Below, in pieces: positions 1 to 5,858 of a stretch of DNA of 8,445 nt (positions are counted from its first letter, which is position 1; each line of letters starts with the position of its first letter). The notes under the pieces were generated by a model. The model was not told where the DNA came from and did no database searches. It worked only from the letters and a program-made list of their open reading frames with translations. The position numbers were made by a program, and so were the translations under genes. The stretch is from Parelusimicrobium sp031549165 (GTDB lineage: Bacteria; Elusimicrobiota; Elusimicrobia; Elusimicrobiales; Elusimicrobiaceae). The stretch lies in assembly GCA_031549165.1 (NCBI GenBank), contig JAVBQE010000035.1:1-8445 (forward strand). The letters are read 5' to 3'.

Positions 1-80
1 GGGACATTCCGCGCCCGAAAAAGTGTAACACAGGTCCCGCTCCCAAGGGCAGCCAACCTCGCAACGTAGCGGTGTGTCCC
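1..80. other. Extended stem-loop at the window edge, possible structured RNA or palindromic repeat
   Basis: No ORF is credible here. GGGACA (1-6) and CCGC (9-12) pair with GCGG (69-72) and TGTCCC (75-80), giving one closing stem with a 2x2 internal loop. Inside it, AGGT (32-35) pairs with ACCT (56-59) and GCTCCC (39-44) pairs with GGG plus AGC (47-53, one bulged C). The result is a single rod about 80 nt long. The 5' edge is the window edge, so the element may be cut. It could be a palindromic repeat or an RNA gene. The apical sequence vaguely recalls SRP RNA domain IV but lacks the GGAA tetraloop. Confidence 0.35.
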
Positions 81-90
81 CCAGCAGTAA

Positions 91-194
91 GCCGAGCGCG
101 CCGTAGGCGCGCGGCACTTTCGCAGCCAGCCGGGCCGCTGCGCGGCCCGTTGCCAACGCCTTTGCGAGCTTGACGAGCAAAGTTGGGCTGCGAA
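91..194. repeat. Cluster of GC-rich palindromes with a branched (three-way) fold
   Basis: GCGCGCC (96-102) pairs perfectly with GGCGCGC (106-112) across a 3-base loop. Next to it, TTCGCAGCC (119-127) pairs perfectly with GGCTGCGAA (186-194) and encloses two more hairpins: CGGGCCGC/GCGGCCCG (131-138/142-149) and CTTTGC/GCAAAG (160-165/177-182), the latter extended by CAA/TTG. Together this is a junction with two arms. It resembles a repetitive extragenic palindrome cluster. No coding signal is seen on either strand. Confidence 0.5.
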
Positions 195-220
195 CACTAT
201 TCAGCTATGCCTCATATAAA

Positions 221-266
221 ACAAAATGCAAGCGAAGCGATGCACACCTATTTTGTCGTAAGACGA
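221..266. repeat. Small palindromes with an AGCGAAGCGA core
   Basis: ACAAAA (221-226) pairs with TTTTGT (251-256) around a core containing AGCGAAGCGA flanked by TGCA on both sides (227-244). It is followed by a short TCGT/ACGA hairpin (256-259/263-266). The GAAGCGA-type core recurs in reverse orientation at 7344-7354, which suggests one dispersed repeat family in this genome. Confidence 0.35.
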
Positions 267-294
267 ACAGCACGGCACACGACATAAGCGGGAG

Positions 295-327
295 ATTGCC
301 GCGGCCTTTCAGGCCTCGCAATGACAA
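295..327. repeat. GTCATTGCGAGG-type extragenic palindromic repeat
   Basis: ATTGC (295-299) pairs with GCAAT (318-322) and GGCC (303-306) with GGCC (312-315). Read on the minus strand the unit begins GTCATTGCGAGG and ends in CAATCTC, the layout of widespread intergenic repeats. It begins 6 bases past the stop codon of the deacetylase gene. On the plus strand a T-run follows (329-334) but starts 7 bases after the stem, so it would be a poor terminator; on the minus strand there is no T-tract. Confidence 0.5.
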
Positions 328-332
328 CTTTT

Positions 333-1340
333 TTATTTATTAGTAATATTTGTAACAGGCAGTTCGTTTAGGGCGGAACAGGCTTCTTCATTCATACCTA
401 AACAAAGGTGGGAAATGTCGGTTGTTACTTCGTGGAAAATTTCTTTTAGTTCTTCTCTTACAGGGGAAAGCGCGTCAAACTCTGGCTGCGGGCGCATTAT
501 GCTAAACGGCGTGTAAGAGGGCACTTCTGCGGTTTTGGAATACTCTGCCAAAGCTTTTTTGTAAGAAGCGAGATTAAGCTTTTCCTGCCTTTTTTCTTCT
601 AAATTAATGCACAGCATTTGGTCCACCGTAACAGCCTCAAAGCCTTTTTTCTGCGCTTCTTCAAGCATGCCTTCAAGGATAAACTTAACACGCTTGATCT
701 TTTTTTCATCCCCCAAATCATGCAGTAAAATTATCGCGCCGGGCTTTATGCTGGCTTTGTAATATTCCAGGCGTTTCATGTCGGTAAGAGTTTCTTCCTC
801 CGGGCCGTCCTGCACGGCGGACCAGTTGATTATAATGTAGCCTAAATCGCGCGCGGTGTTTTTTATATATTCGTAGGACGCGCCATACGGCATGCGTAAA
901 AACACAGGCAGCTCGCCCGCCGCTTTATATATTTCCGCCTCGCTGTAAAGAAGGTCCTGCTTTAAAGCGCCTTTCATTTTAAGCAGAAACTCATGCTGTT
1001 CTTCCGGCGTTAATTCCATATATCCGTTAAGGCGCTGCAAGCGGTAATCTTTATGAATTGTAGTGTGTGAGCCGACGGTGTGCCCGCGCTCGGTGAGTGC
1101 GCGCGCCGTTTTGGAATAAAAGCGCAGCTGGTGCGCGGTAAGGAAAAATGTGGCTTTGGCATTATACTTATCAAGTATGTTAAGTATGTCCGGCGTGTCT
1201 CTGCCCGGCCCGTCGTCAAAGGTGATGGCAAACACAGACTCTGTGGTGTGCGCCCTTTTAACAACGTCTCCAAAGTTTTGCTGCGCGTGCGCGTGGGCCG
1301 CTAATAATGAAATTATTAAAAAATACGCGGCCCGTTTCAT
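333..1340 (-). CDS. Exported NodB-type polysaccharide deacetylase (CE4 family)
   Basis: This is a 335-residue protein predicted to remove N-acetyl groups from an envelope glycan such as peptidoglycan or an exopolysaccharide. A signal peptide occupies residues 1-19 (hydrophobic run, then AHA before QQ). NodB motifs appear in order: TFDDGP (40-45, catalytic and metal Asp 42/43), the HxxxH metal pair His92/His96 in GSHTTIH, RMPYG (149-153, catalytic-site Arg149) and LLHD (205-208). Motif 4 is degenerate: NWSAVQDGP (172-180) replaces the usual W-x-V-D-x-x-D-W. A tail of about 90 residues after the domain, with Cys313 and Cys321, has no family assignment from me. The ATG overlaps the stop of the upstream aas fusion (TAATG), and an AAGGAGAGG ribosome site lies 10 bases before it, so translation is probably coupled. 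The exact substrate cannot be read from sequence. The family call is secure. Confidence 0.9.
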   Translation of the reverse strand: MKRAAYFLIISLLAAHAHAQQNFGDVVKRAHTTESVFAITFDDGPGRDTPDILNILDKYNAKATFFLTAHQLRFYSKTARALTERGHTVGSHTTIHKDYRLQRLNGYMELTPEEQHEFLLKMKGALKQDLLYSEAEIYKAAGELPVFLRMPYGASYEYIKNTARDLGYIIINWSAVQDGPEEETLTDMKRLEYYKASIKPGAIILLHDLGDEKKIKRVKFILEGMLEEAQKKGFEAVTVDQMLCINLEEKRQEKLNLASYKKALAEYSKTAEVPSYTPFSIMRPQPEFDALSPVREELKEIFHEVTTDISHLCLGMNEEACSALNELPVTNITNK

Positions 1341-4300
1341 TACGCTTTCGCCTCTCCTTCAAGCGCCATTTCTTTAAGCTTAATATAGTCCGTTTTACCC
1401 GTGCCCATAAGCGGCAGCTCGCTTACTACGCGTATGTTTTTGGGTACATAAAGGTCGCTTACGCCAACGGCTTTAAAGTGGTCCATAATGGCTTTAACAT
1501 TAGCGTCCTGACGGTCGGTAAAGAGCACTAAGGTTTCGCCCTTCTTCGGGTCCGGCACGGTGGTTACGCCTACCTTATTTTCGGGCCAGAGTTTAAAGAG
1601 TTCGTTTTCAACAGCGGCTAAAGACACCATTTCTCCGCCTATTTTGGCAAAGCGTTTGGCGCGGCCTTTGATGAAGATGTAGCCCTCATCGTCAATATCC
1701 ACAATGTCTCCAGTGTCATACCAGCCGTCCCGGGGGGCTTGCAGTACGCCGGGCTTATCCTCTTTAAGATAGCCAAGCATAATGTTGTCGCCTTTGGCAA
1801 AGAGGTCCCCGCCGGTTTCTATGCCGGGTACTGCTTCAAGGCGCACGTCCACGCCGGGCATAGGGCGGCCCACAGAGCCGCGCTTAAAGTGCATAGGTGT
1901 ATTGCAGGCGATAACGGGGCTTGCTTCCGTAGCGCCGTAGCCTTCCAAAATACGCACGCCAAACTTCTCGCTCCAGAGTTTAAAGGTGTCGTCCTTCACT
2001 CTTTCCCCGCCGGAAACTGCCAGGCGGATGGAGTAAAAGTCATACGGGTGCGCCATTTTGGCGTAGCCGTTAAAGAAGGTGTCTGTGCCGAAGATAATGG
2101 TGGAGTTCCTGTCATACACAAGCTCGGGCACTATGCGGTAATGCAGCGGCGTGGGGTAAAAAAACACGCTCATGCCGTTAACAAGCGGCAGTATAGTGGC
2201 TGCGCCCAAACCTAGCGAGTGGAACATGGGTAAAGCGTTAAACACAGAGTCGTGGTGCGTAAAGTCCGCCACGGCGCTTATCTGGAAAGTGTTGGCCAGT
2301 AAATTTTTGTGGCTTAACACTACGCCTTTGGGCACGCCTTCTGAGCCGGAGGTAAAGAGTATTGCCGCCGGGTCTGTAGGTTTAAGCTTTTCCCCGCCGA
2401 TAGCCTCATAGCTTTGGTGCGGGAAGAATGCTTTTAACAATGCGCGCACAGCGTCCAGTTTAGAAATAGTTTTTTTAACGTCTTCAAGGTAAACTATTTT
2501 TATGCCCGCTTCAACAAGTGCGTCTATCATTTTGTGCAGTTCAGCTTTTTCCACCATTTCATGCGCGGTTAAAATTGTCTTTATCTGCGCGGCGCGGCAG
2601 GCGGCTAAAACGTTTTTAATGCCGGATGTAAAGTTTATCATTGCCGCCACGCGCCCGTAGGCTTGCAGCGAGAAAAATGTTAAAGCGCATGCTTTAGAAG
2701 TGGGTAAAATAACGCCCACATTCTCGCCCTTTTCAGTCAGCTTTTCCAGCTTGTTGCCCAGGCCGAAACAGCCTGCTATAAATTTTCTAAAAGACAAGGG
2801 CTGCCTGGAAGGGTCGTCAATAGCTCTGGAGTTTGCGCCTGCAAAATCTGCAGAATGCAGCAAGCTCTTAAACAATGTTTCGTCTACGGGAGAGCTTTGG
2901 TACTTCATGCGGCTCATAAGGTCATACACTTTGTCCGTGGCGGCAAAGCGGCGCTGCTTGCTCTTTAAATGCTCGTCCACGTTAAGGCGCATGGGCTCTA
3001 AAATATTTATTGTAATTTTAAGCGTGCCGTAGCGCTTTATACGTTTACCGAAATAAGAAAAGTGGCTGTACTGCGAGCCTTCCATACATATAGGAAGAAT
3101 ATCCGCTTCCGCTTTATCAGCTATCATGGCGGGGCCGGGGTATATTTTCATAAGTCCGCCGGTGGTGCTTATTCTGCCTTCGGGGAAGATTACCACTTTT
3201 TTGCCTTTCTTAATAACGTCAACTATGGACTTAACGGCCATGGGGTTAAGCGGGTCTATGGGGAAAAAGTCTACGAATTGTAAGAAAAAACGCACCCAAA
3301 GTTTTTTTGCCATCGCCGTGTCCACGGCAAAGCACAGGTCCTCTGGTATGAATACAGCTATCAACGCCGCGTCTAAGAACGATGTGTGGTTAGCGATAAT
3401 CAAGGCGCGCTTACCTGCCTTTTTATAATTTTCCAGCCCCTTAACCTGCACTTTATAAAGTGTGGTAAGTATAAACACGCCGAACGCGCGCACTATATGT
3501 AAAGGCAAAAGCCCGCAGATATAAATAGCCACCACTAAGTTGGCCAAAGCCACCAGCTGCAAAATGCCCAGCGTGGTAAAACCCATAAACGTCATCGTGC
3601 CGGAAATGGCGCTTGCGCCTACCATAAAGAGCGCATTTATAATATTGTTAGTAGCAATAACTCTGGAGCGCGTTTTCCTGCCCGCGCTTACCTGCAACAT
3701 TGCGTTTAAAGGCACAATGTAGAGCCCGCCGCAAAACGCGAAAAAGAATAAATAAAAGCTTAATCTCATACCCATTCCGGAGAGCGCGAAGTTCTTTAAA
3801 GAAATAGTGTCAAAGCTGGTAACAGTCAAATTTTCAAACGCTATGCCCAGCAGCAGGAGAGACATTAATATAGAGCTTATCGGCACATATTTACTCGTCA
3901 CCTCCCCCTTAACAAGGAACTGGCAGGTTAGTGAGCCCACGCCTAAACCCACCGATAATACCACAAATAAAAATGTTAAAACTTTGGGGCTGCCGTGTAT
4001 AAAGTCCGTCGTCAGGGAAGGCAGCTGCGCCAGGATAACGCTTCCCAAAAACCAGAACCAGGAGATACCTAAGATACAAAGGAAAATTACCTTGCTCCTT
4101 TTGGCGAACATCATGTTTTTCCAGGTGGAATAAATAAAATTTTTCTTTATCACATGGTCGGGTGAAGAGGGGGGGAGCTTTGTCATAAATAAGCTGGCCG
4201 CAAAGCCTAAAGCGGAACAGACAAACATAAATGCGCACACCCACTGCACGCCGAAGGCCGCAGCCGAAATAAAGAACCCGCCCAGCACCGTGCCCATTAA

Positions 4301-4783
4301 TATGGAAGCAAATGTACCGGCCTCAATAAGGCCGTTGCCGGCAATTAAATCTTTCTCTTCCAAAATTTCCGGCAGCACGCTGTACTTAACAGGGCCGAAA
4401 AACGCGCTCTGCACGCCCGTCAGGAAAAGTACAAATAATAAAAAGTAAGCGCTCTGTAAATAGAAGCCTAAAATAGCAAGACACACAATCACCAGCTCGG
4501 TAAACTTAAGAATCTTAATCATGGTGGACTTAGAATATTTGTCCGCTATTTCACCTGCAGTGGAAGAAAAAATAAAGAAAGGCAGCGTAAACAAACCTAT
4601 GCTTAAAGAAACTATTATCTTAGCAGACTCCGGCGCAATAACTGCGGCCAAAGTGTAAGTTACATATGTGATAAGTGCAAAGCGGAACAGGTTGTCATTA
4701 AACGCGCCCAAATACTGCGCGGCCCAAAGGGCTATAAAGTTCCTCTTAAAAAATGTTTTCAGCAGCTCAAGCAAATCACTCAT
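1340..4783 (-). CDS. aas: LplT-PlsC-Aas triple fusion: lysophospholipid flippase, acyltransferase and acyl-ACP synthetase
   Basis: This is an 1147-residue inner-membrane protein predicted to flip lysophospholipids inward and re-acylate them with fatty acid activated onto ACP. Residues 14-435 form an MFS domain of about 12 hydrophobic segments that opens with the LplT-like QYLGAFNDNLFR. Residues about 440-620 are a PlsC acyltransferase with NHTSFLD (465-471, His466/Asp471) and FPEGR (533-537). Residues about 640-1147 are an AMP-forming ligase: TSGSEGVPKG (811-820), GYGATE (948-953), YDTGD (1022-1026), KGRAKR (1039-1044), and catalytic Lys1130 in MGTGKTD. E. coli encodes LplT and Aas as two proteins; fused forms are known in other bacteria. 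I chose the ATG at 4783 because GGAG lies 8 bases upstream. An in-frame ATG at 4840 lies inside the -35 box of the promoter and would not be transcribed from it. All catalytic motifs are intact, with no frameshift. Confidence 0.93.
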   Translation of the reverse strand: MSDLLELLKTFFKRNFIALWAAQYLGAFNDNLFRFALITYVTYTLAAVIAPESAKIIVSLSIGLFTLPFFIFSSTAGEIADKYSKSTMIKILKFTELVIVCLAILGFYLQSAYFLLFVLFLTGVQSAFFGPVKYSVLPEILEEKDLIAGNGLIEAGTFASILMGTVLGGFFISAAAFGVQWVCAFMFVCSALGFAASLFMTKLPPSSPDHVIKKNFIYSTWKNMMFAKRSKVIFLCILGISWFWFLGSVILAQLPSLTTDFIHGSPKVLTFLFVVLSVGLGVGSLTCQFLVKGEVTSKYVPISSILMSLLLLGIAFENLTVTSFDTISLKNFALSGMGMRLSFYLFFFAFCGGLYIVPLNAMLQVSAGRKTRSRVIATNNIINALFMVGASAISGTMTFMGFTTLGILQLVALANLVVAIYICGLLPLHIVRAFGVFILTTLYKVQVKGLENYKKAGKRALIIANHTSFLDAALIAVFIPEDLCFAVDTAMAKKLWVRFFLQFVDFFPIDPLNPMAVKSIVDVIKKGKKVVIFPEGRISTTGGLMKIYPGPAMIADKAEADILPICMEGSQYSHFSYFGKRIKRYGTLKITINILEPMRLNVDEHLKSKQRRFAATDKVYDLMSRMKYQSSPVDETLFKSLLHSADFAGANSRAIDDPSRQPLSFRKFIAGCFGLGNKLEKLTEKGENVGVILPTSKACALTFFSLQAYGRVAAMINFTSGIKNVLAACRAAQIKTILTAHEMVEKAELHKMIDALVEAGIKIVYLEDVKKTISKLDAVRALLKAFFPHQSYEAIGGEKLKPTDPAAILFTSGSEGVPKGVVLSHKNLLANTFQISAVADFTHHDSVFNALPMFHSLGLGAATILPLVNGMSVFFYPTPLHYRIVPELVYDRNSTIIFGTDTFFNGYAKMAHPYDFYSIRLAVSGGERVKDDTFKLWSEKFGVRILEGYGATEASPVIACNTPMHFKRGSVGRPMPGVDVRLEAVPGIETGGDLFAKGDNIMLGYLKEDKPGVLQAPRDGWYDTGDIVDIDDEGYIFIKGRAKRFAKIGGEMVSLAAVENELFKLWPENKVGVTTVPDPKKGETLVLFTDRQDANVKAIMDHFKAVGVSDLYVPKNIRVVSELPLMGTGKTDYIKLKEMALEGEAKA

Positions 4784-4811
4784 TTTATATTCTCCGGGTA
4801 TCTTTTTTAAA

Positions 4812-4840
4812 ATTATAATAAATATTAGTTTCCATGTCAA
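4812..4840 (-). promoter_or_regulatory. Near-consensus sigma70 promoter of the aas-deacetylase operon
   Basis: Read on the minus strand, TTGACA (4840-4835) and TATAAT (4817-4812) are exact consensus hexamers separated by exactly 17 bases. Transcription would start near 4805, giving a leader of about 20 nt that carries GGAG and then the ATG at 4783. This fixes the start of the fusion gene. A promoter this strong without an activator site would be expected to be constitutive or repressed. Confidence 0.85.
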
Positions 4841-4871
4841 CTATTGTGCATTTTATCATGCAACAATAGTT
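4839..4871. promoter_or_regulatory. Inverted repeat abutting the aas -35 box, candidate operator
   Basis: AACTATTGT (4839-4847) pairs perfectly with ACAATAGTT (4863-4871), extended inward by GCA/TGC with one bulged A. The left arm overlaps the last two bases of the -35 hexamer. The position fits a repressor or activator site for the aas operon, which has an otherwise strong promoter. It does not match the FadR consensus I know. It could instead be a hairpin without a regulatory role. Confidence 0.4.
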
Positions 4872-4878
4872 TTAATCC

Positions 4879-5021
4879 GTCATTCTCAAGCCCGCTTTCA
4901 ATGCGGGTTTGGGAATCTGTTTTTATCGAATGCGTGCTGCCGCCCTTCTTCGTACAGCACAGCATACGTTTGATAAGGGCAGTTCCCCAAACGCACCCTT
5001 GTAAGTGCGTTTGAGGATGAC
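4879..5021. repeat. 143-bp palindromic element with hairpin-bearing inverted termini (MITE-like)
   Basis: The ends are GTCATTCTCAA (4879-4889) and TTGAGGATGAC (5011-5021), complementary except for one G-T pair. The similarity continues inward for about 41 nt on each side, and each terminus holds its own hairpin: CCCGC/GCGGG (4891-4895/4903-4907) and CAAACGCAC/GTGCGTTTG (4988-4996/5005-5013). The middle folds as one long arm: GGGAA-CTG with CAG-TTCCC (4911-4919/4980-4987), TTATC with GATAA, and GTGCTG with CAGCAC (4934-4939/4955-4960). The overall shape is a cloverleaf. The GTCATTC...GGGAATC layout is that of dispersed extragenic repeats (compare Neisseria dRS3, ATTCCC-N8-GGGAAT). It sits between two divergent genes. 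No transposase is encoded within it. Confidence 0.65.
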
Positions 5022-5051
5022 AAAACTTACGCACAGGCTTTTACATTATTA

Positions 5052-5057
5052 TATAAT
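5052..5057 (+). promoter_or_regulatory. Consensus -10 box just before the TPR gene
   Basis: TATAAT sits only 3 bases before the first possible ATG (5060). The expected transcription start, about 7 bases downstream, coincides with the second in-frame ATG (5066). There is no clear -35 hexamer at normal spacing (TTACGC at 5027-5032 is too far) and no Shine-Dalgarno site. Either the mRNA is leaderless and starts at 5066, or the real promoter lies farther upstream in the repeat element. Confidence 0.45.
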
Positions 5058-5059
5058 TT

Positions 5060-5710
5060 ATGTATATGAAACAAATTAAACAGACAAATGTCGTAACGCA
5101 TGATTTTATTACCGCTTTTGTAATTAAAGTTTTAAACTTTGCCAAAAAAAATAAAAGCGCCATTTTTATAATATTAGCCCTTGTTCTCTTAGCGGGCGCA
5201 GGCACAATGCTTTACTGCAACCATAAAGAAAACGTTTACCAGGAAAGCTGGAAGGCCTATTTTATGGCCACCACTGCCGAGGGCGAAGGCGCGCAGGCTG
5301 CCGCCTTGGAGCTGGAGTCTAAGTTTCCCACAGAAACGCCTACCTATCTTTATGTCTATTATCAGGCAGAAGAATTATATAAAGAGGGCCAGTATGCACA
5401 GGCCGCTCAGGTTTATGAAAACCTTCTCTCTGCTAAAAATAAAGAAATAGCCGCGCTTGCCGGCGTGTCTTTAGCCACCTCTTACTATGCAGCCGGCCAG
5501 TATGACAAGGCACTTTCTGCCGCGCAGAACTTCCTTAAAGAAGGCGAAGACCACTATGCCGCTGCCCAGGCTTATCAAGTGTTAGCCATGGCGCAGGAAA
5601 AGCTGGGTAAAAATGAGGAGGCCAAAGCCACCTATACTTTAATAACGGAGCGCTTCAGCGGCGGTTACTTTGACGCATTTGCAAAGAACAAAATTAAGAC
5701 CTTAAAATAA
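5060..5710 (+). CDS. Single-span inner-membrane TPR protein, YfgM-like (TPR_21 type)
   Basis: This 216-residue protein has a short cytoplasmic N-terminus, one transmembrane helix (about residues 33-53) and a helical periplasmic domain. At least three TPR-like units are visible: about 96-129 (EELYKEGQYAQAAQVYENLL), 132-164 (SYYAAGQYDKALSAAQNFL) and 169-200 (LAMAQEKLGKNEEAKATYTL). Length and layout match YfgM-type proteins (about 206 residues in E. coli), which work beside SecYEG and PpiD as periplasmic chaperone-like factors; that role is inferred from architecture only. The first ATG is reported here, but the ATG at 5066 is equally possible because neither has a ribosome site and the -10 box is so close. 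The gene is divergent from aas and is closed by its own terminator, so it is probably monocistronic. Confidence 0.82.
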   Translation: MYMKQIKQTNVVTHDFITAFVIKVLNFAKKNKSAIFIILALVLLAGAGTMLYCNHKENVYQESWKAYFMATTAEGEGAQAAALELESKFPTETPTYLYVYYQAEELYKEGQYAQAAQVYENLLSAKNKEIAALAGVSLATSYYAAGQYDKALSAAQNFLKEGEDHYAAAQAYQVLAMAQEKLGKNEEAKATYTLITERFSGGYFDAFAKNKIKTLK

Positions 5711-5715
5711 AAAAG

Positions 5716-5742
5716 CAGCCTTCCGTTTTGAAGGTTGTTTTT
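5716..5742 (+). terminator. Intrinsic terminator of the TPR gene
   Basis: CAGCCTTC (5716-5723) pairs with GAAGGTTG (5730-5737) over 8 bp, one of them G-T, with a 6-base loop and then TTTTT (5738-5742). It starts 6 bases after the stop codon, preceded by an A-run that could make it work in both directions. Confidence 0.8.
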
Positions 5743-5790
5743 ATTATAACATTTTTTGACTTTTGGGTTTTATTTTTTTCGTCGTGACTT

Positions 5791-5818
5791 TTTACTTTTG
5801 CTTTTTATTTGGTAAAAT
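5791..5818 (+). promoter_or_regulatory. Probable promoter of the FadL-family gene
   Basis: TTTACT (5791-5796) and TAAAAT (5813-5818) are spaced by 16 bases. A second reading, TTGCTT (5798-5803) with TATTAT (5820-5825), is also possible. The DNA from 5738 to 5812 is very T-rich on this strand, with TGACTTTT occurring twice. Transcription would begin near 5825, leaving a leader of about 30 nt that carries AGGAG (5849-5853). Confidence 0.5.
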
Positions 5819-5858
5819 ATATTATCAGTAAAATTAAGTTAATAACACAGGAGAAACA

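Noticed and set aside
151..189. Integron attC-like site (GTTGGGC matches GTTRRRY)
   Set aside because: The partner box TGCCAAC misses RYYYAAC, the span of about 39 bases is too short, and there is no integrase or cassette array.
1739..2215. 158-codon plus-strand ORF inside the aas fusion
   Set aside because: It is antisense to the conserved AMP-ligase domain, whose motifs are intact; no promoter or ribosome site.
4784..4840. N-terminal extension of 19 residues on the aas fusion (start at 4840)
   Set aside because: It has no ribosome site, and its first codons lie within the -35/-10 promoter; the ATG at 4783 has GGAG at good spacing and begins the LplT-like sequence.
4879..5021. tRNA or tmRNA because of the cloverleaf shape
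   Set aside because: No T-loop GTTCRA, no anticodon-arm geometry and no CCA end; the ends are inverted repeats typical of extragenic elements.
4837..5034. 65-codon minus-strand ORF across the divergent region
   Set aside because: It lies almost wholly inside the palindromic element; repeat-derived frames of this kind give typical low-complexity peptides (SQTRIESGLENDG). No ribosome site.
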